This document shows, piece by piece, positions 17,005 to 25,612 of a stretch of DNA of 64,000 nucleotides; the stretch's first letter is position 1, and each line of letters begins with the position of its first letter. This stretch comes from Sphingobacteriaceae bacterium (GTDB taxonomy: Bacteria; Bacteroidota; Bacteroidia; Sphingobacteriales; Sphingobacteriaceae). The notes under the pieces were generated by a model. It saw nothing but the letters and a program-made list of their open reading frames with translations, did no database searches and had not been told where the DNA came from. Position numbers and translations under genes: made by a program. The stretch spans positions 1 through 64,000 of the forward strand of contig CANHRG010000007.1 in assembly GCA_947463785.1 (NCBI GenBank), read 5' to 3'.

Positions 17005-18040
17005 GTTGTTTTAGTAAATGATCAAAATCTTCCTTATCTGGTTCTTCAAAATCGGCCGCCACCGGTACTACATAAATTGGCAAATTTGCCAACTTCGCTG
17101 CAAGTTCAGGTGAGCGCAAACGCTGAGCATCCTTTTCGGTAGTGACAATGATTTTATCACGAGCCGTCAGCTGCTCAAATTCAGCAGCCAATTTAAGCAT
17201 ATTCTTTCTGGTGAACACATGATGATCAGGATAATCGTGATGCAGAAGGGTTGCTGAATAGCGATTTAATTCTTCCTTTAGAGGATCAGGATTTGCGATA
17301 CCAGTAATCAAAAGAATAGCTGTTTGCGCATTAATAGTAGTTAGCTTACGCGAAGCACCTTCACGTAGCGGAATCAAATCATCGTAACGTAAATGAGCAA
17401 AAAACAAGGCCTGATGTGCTTTGGGTTTTAGTTGTTTACGTACAGACAATTTTTCTGAAGAAGATAGACTTCTAGGCGATTTAGTGACTACAATAATATC
17501 GGCTCTGTTTTTGGCACACATAGGTTCTCTCATATTACCGGCAGGCAATAGAAAATCTAGTTTATACAAAGATGAATACTCGATCAATAAAATCTGAAAA
17601 CTGGGTTTCAAAGCCAGATGCTGGTAGGCATCGTCCAAGAGAATCAGGTTATGGTTTGGCTTTAACTGCTTAATCCCGAAAACACGGTCTTCGCAAACAG
17701 CTATGGTTTGATCTGGAAAATGTTGTTTAAACTGCAGAGGTTCATCGCCCGAATCGGCAATACTATCCTGAATATTAACCAAACGAAAACCCTTTGTTTT
17801 ACGGCCATAACCACGACTAAGCACCGCCAAATTGTAATCTTTTTTAAATAATTTGACCAGGTATTCGGTCATCGGACTTTTCCCCGCTCCACCAACAGCC
17901 AAATTTCCAACTACAATTACCGGCATCTGAAACGAAGTAGATGAGAACAATCCAGTTCTGTACGCCAAATTTCTAAGCAGTATTCCAAGCCCGTATAGCA
18001 GGGAAAGGGGTAACAAGAAATAACGTACGTATCGAATCAT
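16976..18040 (-). CDS. lpxK: Tetraacyldisaccharide 4'-kinase
   Basis: Phosphorylates the 4' position of the lipid A precursor with ATP, at the inner membrane. It has 354 residues. Residues about 7-25 form the N-terminal membrane anchor. The P-loop is VGNLAVGGAGKSPMTE, followed by SRGYGRKTKG and LDDAYQHLAL, the conserved Asp-rich segment of the family. VTKSPR lies further on. It is the first gene of the lpxK - PNP - Porin_10 unit. Its presence confirms a Gram-negative outer membrane with lipid A. Confidence 0.95.
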   Translation of the reverse strand: MIRYVRYFLLPLSLLYGLGILLRNLAYRTGLFSSTSFQMPVIVVGNLAVGGAGKSPMTEYLVKLFKKDYNLAVLSRGYGRKTKGFRLVNIQDSIADSGDEPLQFKQHFPDQTIAVCEDRVFGIKQLKPNHNLILLDDAYQHLALKPSFQILLIEYSSLYKLDFLLPAGNMREPMCAKNRADIIVVTKSPRSLSSSEKLSVRKQLKPKAHQALFFAHLRYDDLIPLREGASRKLTTINAQTAILLITGIANPDPLKEELNRYSATLLHHDYPDHHVFTRKNMLKLAAEFEQLTARDKIIVTTEKDAQRLRSPELAAKLANLPIYVVPVAADFEEPDKEDFDHLLKQHAREHTYNH

Positions 18041-18120
18041 ACCAATGGCTAAAATACATTTTTAAACTCAAATAAGGTCTGAGTGCTACTAAAGTAACGC
18101 TCTAGCAAGGCAAAAAAACC

Positions 18121-18128
18121 TATATTTG
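18121..18128 (+). promoter_or_regulatory. Candidate -7 box for pyrroline-5-carboxylate dehydrogenase
   Basis: TATATTTG is an exact TAnnTTTG match, 18 bp before the ATG at 18147. No clear TTTG lies at the -33 position. If used, the 5' leader would be only about 10 nt. Confidence 0.5.
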
Positions 18129-18146
18129 ACAAAAAAATTTGAGATC

Positions 18147-19781
18147 ATGTTAAAAGGATTTTTCAACGTGCCAACGCCTGTAAATGAAACCGTACTGAGT
18201 TATGCTCCGGGCAGTAAAGAGCGTACTTTGCTAAAAGCAGCCTTACAAGAAGCCCGTGCTCAACAAATTGACGTACCGATGTACATTGGCGGCAAGGAAG
18301 TTAGAACAGACAAAAAAGTGGCCATGCGACCTCCGCACGACCATCAACATATTTTAGGCTGCTACAGCCAGGGTGATAAAAGCCATGTGGAAGCGGCCAT
18401 TAAAGCTGCATTGGCAGCCAAAGCAGACTGGGAAGCTTTAGCTTGGGAACAAAGAGCCGCTATATTTTTGAAAGCTGCCGATTTAATTGCCGGGCCTTAC
18501 CGCTACAAAATTAATGCTGCAACCATGCTGGGCCAATCAAAAAACGCTTTTCAGGCAGAAATTGATGCTGCTTGTGAGCTGATTGATTTCTTACGCTTCA
18601 ATGTAAAATACATGAGCGAAATTTACCAGCACCAGCCACCGGTTTCGCCTCGAGGCACCTGGAACCGGGTTGAACAACGTCCGCTAGAAGGATTCGTATT
18701 TGCGTTAACACCTTTCAACTTTACGGCAATTGCCGGAAATCTTCCTACATCTGCTGCCATGATGGGCAATGTGGTGGTTTGGAAGCCATCCAATACGCAG
18801 ATTTATTCGGCCAATGTTTTGATGGAAATTTTCCGCGAAGCGGGATTGCCAGACGGTGTTATTAACTTGGTTTACGTATCGGGTCCGGATGCCGGAGATG
18901 TAATTTTCAAACACCGTGATTTTGCAGGTATTCACTTTACAGGATCCACAGGTGTGTTCCAGGATATTTGGAAAACCATTGGCAACAACATCCATCTCTA
19001 CAAATCATATCCAAGAATTGTAGGTGAAACCGGTGGTAAAGATTTTATTCTAGTACACGGTTCTGCCGATGTAGAAGCGGCCAATACAGCTATTGTTCGT
19101 GGCGCATTCGAATATCAAGGTCAAAAATGTTCGGCTGCTTCTAGAGTCTATATTGCTAAATCTGTTTGGCCAAAGTTGAAAGAACTGATGCTCCGTGATT
19201 TGGCTAGCATCAAAGTTGGACCTACAGAAGATTTCTCGAATTTTGTGAATGCAGTAATCGATGAAAAATCGTTTGATAAGCTTACTACTTACATTGATGC
19301 TGCGAAAAAAGATAGCAACTTGGAAGTAATTGCCGGGGGTAAGTACAACAAAAGCAAGGGTTATTTCATTGAACCAACAGTCATCGTTACCAAGGATCCG
19401 AAATACGTAACCATGTGCGAAGAGCTGTTCGGGCCGGTACTGACGATCTTTGTTTATGACGACGCAGATTTCGACAAAACTCTCGAAATTATGGATACAA
19501 CTTCAGACTATGCACTAACCGGTGCAGTGTTGGCCCAGGACCGTTATGTGATTGAAAAGGTAACTTATACTTTGAGAAACGCTGCCGGAAACTTCTACAT
19601 TAACGATAAATGTACCGGTGCCGTAGTTGGGCAACAACCTTTTGGCGGTGCCAGAGGTTCGGGTACGAACGACAAAGCCGGTTCGATGATCAATTTGCTG
19701 CGTTGGGTTTCACCACGTACCATCAAGGAAACCTTTGATCCGCCTAAGGATTACCGTTATCCTTTCCTGGAGCAGGAATAA
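18147..19781 (+). CDS. pruA: L-glutamate gamma-semialdehyde (1-pyrroline-5-carboxylate) dehydrogenase
   Basis: Oxidises glutamate semialdehyde to glutamate with NAD+, the second step of proline catabolism. I chose the ATG at 18147 (544 residues) over a TTG at 18126 that overlaps a likely promoter box. Aldehyde dehydrogenase landmarks are LTPFNFTAIAGN, VVWKPSN, HFTGSTGVF, the general base Glu294 in GETGGKD and the catalytic Cys328 in GQKCSAASR, exactly 34 residues apart as in the superfamily. CTGAVVGQQPFGGARGSGTNDKAG near the C-terminus is specific to this enzyme. No proline dehydrogenase gene is next to it. Confidence 0.95.
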   Translation: MLKGFFNVPTPVNETVLSYAPGSKERTLLKAALQEARAQQIDVPMYIGGKEVRTDKKVAMRPPHDHQHILGCYSQGDKSHVEAAIKAALAAKADWEALAWEQRAAIFLKAADLIAGPYRYKINAATMLGQSKNAFQAEIDAACELIDFLRFNVKYMSEIYQHQPPVSPRGTWNRVEQRPLEGFVFALTPFNFTAIAGNLPTSAAMMGNVVVWKPSNTQIYSANVLMEIFREAGLPDGVINLVYVSGPDAGDVIFKHRDFAGIHFTGSTGVFQDIWKTIGNNIHLYKSYPRIVGETGGKDFILVHGSADVEAANTAIVRGAFEYQGQKCSAASRVYIAKSVWPKLKELMLRDLASIKVGPTEDFSNFVNAVIDEKSFDKLTTYIDAAKKDSNLEVIAGGKYNKSKGYFIEPTVIVTKDPKYVTMCEELFGPVLTIFVYDDADFDKTLEIMDTTSDYALTGAVLAQDRYVIEKVTYTLRNAAGNFYINDKCTGAVVGQQPFGGARGSGTNDKAGSMINLLRWVSPRTIKETFDPPKDYRYPFLEQE

Positions 19782-19807
19782 TCAGATCATTCCATATTTT
19801 TTCCTGA

Positions 19808-19836
19808 AGCCTTCCTTAAAAATGGAAGGCTTTTTT
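19808..19836 (+). terminator. Terminator after the P5C dehydrogenase gene
   Basis: 8-bp arms AGCCTTCC and GGAAGGCT with an A/T loop (19808-19831) are followed by six T. Confidence 0.85.
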
Positions 19837-19896
19837 GTTTTTTCTAAAACAATTTAGAGCAATTGGGGCTTTCCTTACTTGAAATATTGCTCAGTA

Positions 19897-21615
19897 ATGA
19901 AAAAAATTATTTACTCTCTAATGATCCTGGTTCTGACTTTATGGGCTTGCAGTAAGGAAGATTCAGGAATCCAATCGGAGCCAGGCATTTTAAAAACAGT
20001 CTTTAAAGACCAGCATTTGGCGTTTGCCTCGAGAACAGATTTTCAAAGCCAACTTCAAAAGTTCAAATCGATTGAATCCAAGGCTAGCCTGACGTCAATA
20101 CCGGTTCAAGAGCAATTTTATTCCTTGTTGAAATTTGAAACAGAGACCTCTGAGGAGCGTATGATTGCCATCATGGATAATTATCTCTCCTCCAAACAGA
20201 AAAGCGGAGTTGATAAAAAGGCCGATAGTTTGGTTTATGCCATCTTACTCAGCGAGTTGATTGAGAGCGATGCCCTGAAAAACCTCATTAATGTGAGAGG
20301 TGAAGTGCAAATTGGGGATAGTCTGTATAAAATAACTCCTCTTGGAACACTGTCCTGCCACATTAGGCATCAGAAGGATTTGTTGAGGGTATATGAACAG
20401 CTTAGTTCGTTGAATGGATTGATTTTTCGACTCGAAGAACCGAATGCTAAGTTAAAATTTGGGAGTCTGAGTATACAACCATCTGAATTGGCAGGAGTTC
20501 TAATAGTAGAAAATGTAGTTTACTTCACAGATACTTTCAGGGATGAAGGAGAAAACTATTTTCGTCTTCCTGAGCTGGAAGATGGTGGTGGGGGCGGCGG
20601 AAGCGGCGGTGGCGGGAGTCCACCTCCTCCCCCTCCAGAAAATGATGATCCGTTTGGGAATATGAAAGAAGAACCCATTGATTTTAGAGAAGGTATTCTG
20701 AATATGTGGGATACTGTCAGGAAAAATCGGACCAGATATAGATACTTCGATAATAAACATAGAATTTCTGTATTATTTTATAACCGCAATTATTTGGGAT
20801 TTAAATCTTTGGGTATTAAAGTCAAGTTACAGAAGAAAGGCTTGTTTTGGTGGAATAAAACCGAAGCCCAAGAGATTATAGCAGGTTGGGAAAGGATGGT
20901 TTATAAACAGGCCAACGCCATTCCTAGCTTCAGTCGTCCACAAAACGAACCACCTGTATTTGCTAGTCCTTATTCCATTAATCCATATGACCCACCGGCA
21001 AACGGATGGTTTACCCAAAATTACGCCTCACTATACGAGTGGCATTTTGCCGAATCATCTCAAGAACTATTTTCCATTGTCATCCCACAATACCTATTAC
21101 CCTTAACTGAAGAGGATAAATCAATTCCATCAAGTGAGTTCAAACCTTTGATATTAGAGGGTTGGAGAAAATTGAAACAGGTTTTACAAAGATCTGTACC
21201 CATGTCGGCATCCGGAGATCCGGACAATTACCCTTTTCCAGTTCATGATATCAATACAGGCAGAACACGCACGCTCTCTATTAATCAAATGGAAAATATG
21301 CCCAAAGCATTCAATTCTGTACCATCGGCTAGACAACTATTGTTCCCAGGTCAAAAGATAAGAACCTATTTATCTCCTTATTATGAAAGAAAAAAGAATG
21401 TAAAAAAGATTGAATTTGATCTCGATTTTTCCACCGCAACTGTCAAATTGAATTACAATCTGGCATCTCCTCTCTCGGTGAAAAGTGTGTTGAATTCTTT
21501 AGAGATTTCCGATTTAGACAACTCTTATGAAGTTGAAGATGCAGATGTATTCGGAACAGTAAAATATAATGGGAGATGGTTAGGTATTCGTTTAATAGTT
21601 CAAGTAAATGATTAA
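19897..21615 (+). CDS. Large hypothetical lipoprotein with Gly/Ser-Pro linker
   Basis: 572 residues from the ATG at 19897; not recognised. The signal ends in lipobox LWAC with Cys18, followed by SKED, so it is likely a membrane-anchored lipoprotein. Residues 19-228 form an N-terminal region of mixed helix and strand. Residues about 229-248 are a run of Gly and Ser followed by six Pro, a flexible linker. Residues about 250-572 form a second region rich in Tyr, Trp, Phe and Pro (LFWWNK, ANGWF). It lies just ahead of three small beta-barrel-like genes on the same strand (gap to the first, 2 bp), suggesting a common envelope function. Confidence 0.7.
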   Translation: MKKIIYSLMILVLTLWACSKEDSGIQSEPGILKTVFKDQHLAFASRTDFQSQLQKFKSIESKASLTSIPVQEQFYSLLKFETETSEERMIAIMDNYLSSKQKSGVDKKADSLVYAILLSELIESDALKNLINVRGEVQIGDSLYKITPLGTLSCHIRHQKDLLRVYEQLSSLNGLIFRLEEPNAKLKFGSLSIQPSELAGVLIVENVVYFTDTFRDEGENYFRLPELEDGGGGGGSGGGGSPPPPPPENDDPFGNMKEEPIDFREGILNMWDTVRKNRTRYRYFDNKHRISVLFYNRNYLGFKSLGIKVKLQKKGLFWWNKTEAQEIIAGWERMVYKQANAIPSFSRPQNEPPVFASPYSINPYDPPANGWFTQNYASLYEWHFAESSQELFSIVIPQYLLPLTEEDKSIPSSEFKPLILEGWRKLKQVLQRSVPMSASGDPDNYPFPVHDINTGRTRTLSINQMENMPKAFNSVPSARQLLFPGQKIRTYLSPYYERKKNVKKIEFDLDFSTATVKLNYNLASPLSVKSVLNSLEISDLDNSYEVEDADVFGTVKYNGRWLGIRLIVQVND

Positions 21616-21617
21616 AA

Positions 21618-22247
21618 ATGAAAGCTAAATTACTCTCATTCATGCTGTTTTTTTCATTTCAAAGTTTAATACATGGACAAGAGCGAATAAGAACTACTGT
21701 ATTTAACATCACCGAAATAGGTGCATATTTTGGGAGCAGGGATAAATTGATAAAGGAGGAATTTCATGAAAGCGTTTCGGATACTCATACAGCATACATA
21801 ATTAGTTTTAGAAATATAAGAGGATGGGAGTTCAATCGAAAATTTTCTTTGGGACTGGGAATCGGATATGAAGGTGTAATAGTTAAAGGCGCTAAAAACC
21901 CCGACCAATTGATGGTAGAAGGAGATTACAGGTATTATACCTACAAGTATACGCCTGGGACTTACTATCATACCATTCCTATTTTCGGTCAGGCAAAATA
22001 CTATTTCAGAAAACATCCAGAATCTGCATTCATCCATTCGAGTCTCGGAAGCTTTTTGAATTTGAACCGGAATGTCAGTAAAAGTTTATTGCTGTGGGGA
22101 TTAGGAATTGGACAACAATATAAAATAGGATCTGGAGCTCTCTTCAGCATCGGAATAGATTTTCAGGAAAGATATCTCATCACATCACAAAACGAAAAAC
22201 AAAGGATTTCTGGAATTGGGCTATGTGTAGGATTACTTTTTAATTGA
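21618..22247 (+). CDS. Small outer membrane beta-barrel-like hypothetical protein
   Basis: 209 residues of unknown function. A signal peptide (about 1-20, ending IHG-Q) is followed by alternating hydrophobic and polar residues with many Gly, Tyr and Phe, and the chain ends LCVGLLFN, a usual barrel C-terminus. IPIFGQAKYYFRKHPESAF and SSLGSF recur almost unchanged in the next gene, so the two are paralogues. It starts 2 bp after the large lipoprotein gene and is probably translated from the same mRNA. Family by architecture only. Confidence 0.68.
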   Translation: MKAKLLSFMLFFSFQSLIHGQERIRTTVFNITEIGAYFGSRDKLIKEEFHESVSDTHTAYIISFRNIRGWEFNRKFSLGLGIGYEGVIVKGAKNPDQLMVEGDYRYYTYKYTPGTYYHTIPIFGQAKYYFRKHPESAFIHSSLGSFLNLNRNVSKSLLLWGLGIGQQYKIGSGALFSIGIDFQERYLITSQNEKQRISGIGLCVGLLFN

Positions 22248-22346
22248 TAGAATAAGGCGTCCATAAACATATTTAAATTCACTAGAGAAGTAAGGAAAAT
22301 GATTTTAACAGCTACCAATTAATAAATCAAAAATTTCAAATAATAA

Positions 22347-22982
22347 ATGAATAAAATCGCAATCCTTTGTTTAATGATAGCTACTGTAAATTGGGGAGCT
22401 AGTGCCCAAGAGCAGCCAGTAAACATCCATATAGTAGAGTTGGGAATCGCTTTTGGTGGCAGATACTATGATGAGTCAACCGGGCCCAATGGCAATAAAT
22501 CCCACAACGAGACCGTAAAAGCCCTATCACTGTTTTATACTTATGGATGGCAATTAAGCCAGCGTTTCTTTGCAGGTATAGGTTCCGGTTACAAACACCT
22601 GAATGTTGGACCAGATTATAAAGAGGAAATTGTGGTTATTGACGGGATTAGTTATGAAAAAAGGGTAAATGTCCCGGTGCCGTCATATGATCTGATCCCT
22701 ATCTTCGGGCAAACCAGGTTTTATTTTAGGAAAAAGCCTGAGTCAGCTTATCTCAGTGCCAGTTTGGGTAGTTTTTTCAAATTGGATCAGCATGAAGGCA
22801 AACCCAGATTGTATTGGGAACTGGGGCTGGGGTAGCGCTACAAACTTTCGTCAACAAAATCCATTACCTGGAGCCTTAATTTCAACGAGTTTTATCTATT
22901 TAGAAAAAAACAGGGATTTAATGAACCGAATGAAAACCCGAGGATCGCCTTAATGGACCTGAGAATCGGAATACAATTCTAA
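22347..22982 (+). pseudogene. Beta-barrel-like paralogue interrupted by an in-frame TAG
   Basis: The ATG frame from 22347 codes a signal peptide (ending ASA-Q) and 162 residues, then meets TAG at 22833-22835. Beyond the TAG the same frame stays open for 48 codons to TAA at 22980-22982 and reads as a proper barrel end (RYKLSS, then SLNFNEFYLF, ending LRIGIQF). The upstream paralogue has GLGIGQQYKIG where this gene has GLG-stop-RYKLS, so the stop replaces a Gln codon, consistent with one CAG-to-TAG change. No frameshift is needed. It could be a recent pseudogene, a read-through product, a phase or population variant, or a sequencing error. Confidence 0.8.
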
Positions 22983-23011
22983 AATGATAAAGAACTTACA
23001 GCTAACTACCT

Positions 23012-23551
23012 ATGAAAAAATTAATAGCCACAGCCATACTTATTGGCTGCCTTAATGCTCAACAATTAGCTAAGGCCCAGAAAATTAAGAGGTTCAGTAA
23101 CCATACGGGTATCAGTTATTATTTTGGCATACCTGATAAGCAGCATGAAAAAAGAGGGGGTATGACCAACATAAGCACCACCTTCAATTACAAGATCAAA
23201 CCAAATTATGGTCTTGGTGTGGGTGTAAGTCAAGGAAATCTGGAAGAGTATCCTGATTCATTTGGTTATAATTTGTTTTCTGTTTTTCTAGATAGCCGAT
23301 ATTTTTTTGAAAACAAGCTGAAGGGTGCAGAAATTTATTTCAATCCGGGTTATGCTTTCAAAATAGATCCGGCATGGCGTGAAGGATTGATGTTGGGCAT
23401 AGGCGCCTCCTACCCTTTTAGTCGAAGGAAACACTCCAACTGGAACTTAAGTTTTAATTACCGTTACCAAGAAATAAAATCCTATAATCCTGAGTTTTCA
23501 CCAACAAGACTCCATCAAATCGGCTTTGGAGTGGGAATAACGTTTAACTGA
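23012..23551 (+). CDS. Small outer membrane beta-barrel-like hypothetical protein
   Basis: 179 residues of unknown function. A signal peptide (about 1-22, ending AKA-Q) precedes a chain of short amphipathic strands with Gly-rich turns (GLGVGVSQGN, LMLGIGASYPF) and the C-terminus FGVGITFN, a standard outer-membrane insertion signal. It shares the layout, but little sequence, with the two genes upstream. It lies 29 bp after the interrupted paralogue and ends 10 bp from the converging carbonic anhydrase gene, closing the cassette. Confidence 0.68.
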   Translation: MKKLIATAILIGCLNAQQLAKAQKIKRFSNHTGISYYFGIPDKQHEKRGGMTNISTTFNYKIKPNYGLGVGVSQGNLEEYPDSFGYNLFSVFLDSRYFFENKLKGAEIYFNPGYAFKIDPAWREGLMLGIGASYPFSRRKHSNWNLSFNYRYQEIKSYNPEFSPTRLHQIGFGVGITFN

Positions 23552-23561
23552 TGAAGGAGTA

Positions 23562-24224
23562 CTAATTATCAGAAAGCGCAAAAATCTTACCCAGATTATC
23601 GGCATTGCTAACCGAAACATTTAAATCTTTCACAAAACCAGTATCTAACTGAATAACCCAACCATGAATTTCTAAATCATCACGCTCTTTCCAGGCATTT
23701 TGAACGATAGTAGTTTTACACAAATTATACACTTGTTCAATCACATTTAACTCAACCAAACGATCGATTCGGTCCTTTTCATTGTCAATGGCATCCAGTT
23801 CGGCTGCGTGCGTACGATACACATCTTTAATATGCCGAAGCCAGTTATCAATTAAACCAAATTGACGATTACTTAACGCTGCATCTATCCCGCCACAATC
23901 GTAATGTCCCGAGACAATGACGTGTTTAACCTTCAAAACGTTAACTGCATAATCGAGCACACTGAGCATATTCATATCGGTGTGCACACACATATTGGCA
24001 ATGTTGCGGTGTACAAAAACCTCACCCGGCTTGGTATTGGTAAGTTCATTAGCTGGCACTCGGCTGTCCGAACAACCAATCCACAAAACCTCCGGATGCT
24101 GACTTTTAGATAAGGTTTTAAAGTATGTTGGATCTGTAGCCAATTGATCTGCCACCCAATCCCGATTACCTTCCAATAGCTTTGCGTAACCTTCGTTTAA
24201 CTTGAGCCGAGTTTCCTTTTTCAT
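23562..24224 (-). CDS. can: Beta-class carbonic anhydrase
   Basis: Interconverts CO2 and bicarbonate with a zinc ion in the cytosol, supplying bicarbonate for carboxylases. It has 220 residues. Zinc ligands are Cys51 (in CSDSR), His107 and Cys110 (in SGHYDCGG), with the catalytic dyad Asp53-Arg55. GEVFVHRNIANMC is also typical. Its residues match the Can type of Proteobacteria and Bacteroidota. It is a single gene, divergent from a porin gene; the acyl-CoA carboxylase gene that uses bicarbonate lies 1.4 kb further right. Confidence 0.95.
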   Translation of the reverse strand: MKKETRLKLNEGYAKLLEGNRDWVADQLATDPTYFKTLSKSQHPEVLWIGCSDSRVPANELTNTKPGEVFVHRNIANMCVHTDMNMLSVLDYAVNVLKVKHVIVSGHYDCGGIDAALSNRQFGLIDNWLRHIKDVYRTHAAELDAIDNEKDRIDRLVELNVIEQVYNLCKTTIVQNAWKERDDLEIHGWVIQLDTGFVKDLNVSVSNADNLGKIFALSDN

Positions 24225-24302
24225 TTCAACGTTTAAATTCTATTAAAAATACAGCCTTTATCTCATTATAATCTTAATTTTATCGAAAAATAAAACTCCA
24301 GA

Positions 24303-25550
24303 GTGAAGAAATTTATTGCTGCAATCATCTTTTTAGCAGGTTTACCAGTTTTTTTGAAGGCTCAAAGCAATAATACACCGTCTGATTATAACCCTCACGA
24401 TCTCAAAATCAGCGGCTATCTTCAATTTCAATACCAAAAAGCACAGGAGAAAGGAGCACCATCGTTCTCAGGTGGTGACTTTTCTGAAGAAGTGAACAAT
24501 CGGTTTATGATTCGAAGAGGGCGTTTCAAGTTTGACCGGGTAGACGAGTATACCAATATCGTTTTTCAATTGGATGCAACACAGGATGGAGTAAGTTTAA
24601 GAGATGCTTTTATTCAAGTAAAAGATCCGAAATGGAAAATTTTTACCTTAACCGCTGGGCAATTCACTAAACCTTTTGGATACATTCTCTCCTATTCATC
24701 CGCAAACAGAGAACTACCCGAACGCCCCCGTTTACATCAAACTCTGATGCCCAGCGAGCGTGATCTGGGCGCCATGCTGGATATTAAACTACCTGCATTA
24801 CCTTTTCTGAACTATGAAATTGGCTTTTTTAATGGCTCTGGAATAAACGCCAAAGATTACGATAGCAAAAAAGACTTATCAACTACATTACAATTCAATT
24901 TCAATGAACTCAAAAAAAATTGGAACCTATCTTATGGACTGTCGTACTACAAGGGATTTGTTCGCTCAGGCACCAATACGGTTTACCAAAACGGTTTAAT
25001 AAATGGACAAAAAGGCTTTTTAGCAGAAACAGCTGCAACTAACAATGGAACCTATGCATCCAGACGGTATTACGGATTAAACTTACAAACTGACATTAAA
25101 ACAGGCTGGGGCAAGACCAATGTAAAGGCCGAATTCATTAGCGGATCGCAACCAGGGCAGGCATCATCAAGCACAATTACTGCAGCCCAGGCAAGCAGAA
25201 GTTTGGGTACACAAGCTCCTACAGATCTATATAACCGAAAATTTAAGGGCTATATGATTTGGCTAGTTCAGGAAATACCTAATACCGAATTGCAATGGCT
25301 AATGAGCTTTGACAGCTACGATCCGAATAGCTTTGTAAAAGGAACTGAAATTGGTAAAACAGGTACTAACACCAGTTCAGGAGATATTCGATTTAATACA
25401 TTTGGGAGTGGATTGGTGTACTACTTCAGCAAACAGATGAAGTTTACGGTTTTCTACGATCATCCCATAAATGAAACCACAAGTTTGAGTGGCTACACCC
25501 GCGATATAAGAGACGATTTATTCACATTAAGAGCACAATATCGTTTCTAA
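24303..25550 (+). CDS. Porin, phosphate-selective O/P family
   Basis: 415 residues forming an outer-membrane channel. The start is GTG at 24303: it gives a clean signal peptide (about 1-20, ending LKA-Q), and the next in-frame Met lies deep in the barrel. Typical family segments are LKISGYLQFQYQ, NRFMIRRGRFKF, QLDATQDG and LTAGQFTKPFGY. The chain ends LRAQYRF, a barrel C-terminus. Members exchange phosphate or other anions, but specificity here is not readable. The neighbours do not suggest a phosphate regulon. Confidence 0.88.
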   Translation: MKKFIAAIIFLAGLPVFLKAQSNNTPSDYNPHDLKISGYLQFQYQKAQEKGAPSFSGGDFSEEVNNRFMIRRGRFKFDRVDEYTNIVFQLDATQDGVSLRDAFIQVKDPKWKIFTLTAGQFTKPFGYILSYSSANRELPERPRLHQTLMPSERDLGAMLDIKLPALPFLNYEIGFFNGSGINAKDYDSKKDLSTTLQFNFNELKKNWNLSYGLSYYKGFVRSGTNTVYQNGLINGQKGFLAETAATNNGTYASRRYYGLNLQTDIKTGWGKTNVKAEFISGSQPGQASSSTITAAQASRSLGTQAPTDLYNRKFKGYMIWLVQEIPNTELQWLMSFDSYDPNSFVKGTEIGKTGTNTSSGDIRFNTFGSGLVYYFSKQMKFTVFYDHPINETTSLSGYTRDIRDDLFTLRAQYRF

Positions 25551-25574
25551 ATCTCTAGATCTGCATACATTTTG

Positions 25575-25582
25575 TATTTTTG
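25575..25582 (+). promoter_or_regulatory. Candidate -7 box for the acyl-CoA carboxylase gene
   Basis: TATTTTTG matches TAnnTTTG, 30 bp before the TTG start at 25613. No -33 TTTG is seen. Confidence 0.45.
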
Positions 25583-25612
25583 ATTTCCATTAACAGTTAA
25601 TCGGATTTCACA

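Noticed and set aside
22756-22953. Second open frame overlapping the interrupted barrel gene, suggesting a frameshift
   Set aside because: The original frame itself continues after the TAG with barrel-like sequence, so a nonsense change, not a frameshift, is the simpler reading.
19879-23551. Recent horizontal transfer of the lipoprotein/barrel cassette
   Set aside because: No integrase, transposase, tRNA or flanking direct repeat is visible and base use is not clearly different; only its lack of known families suggests it.
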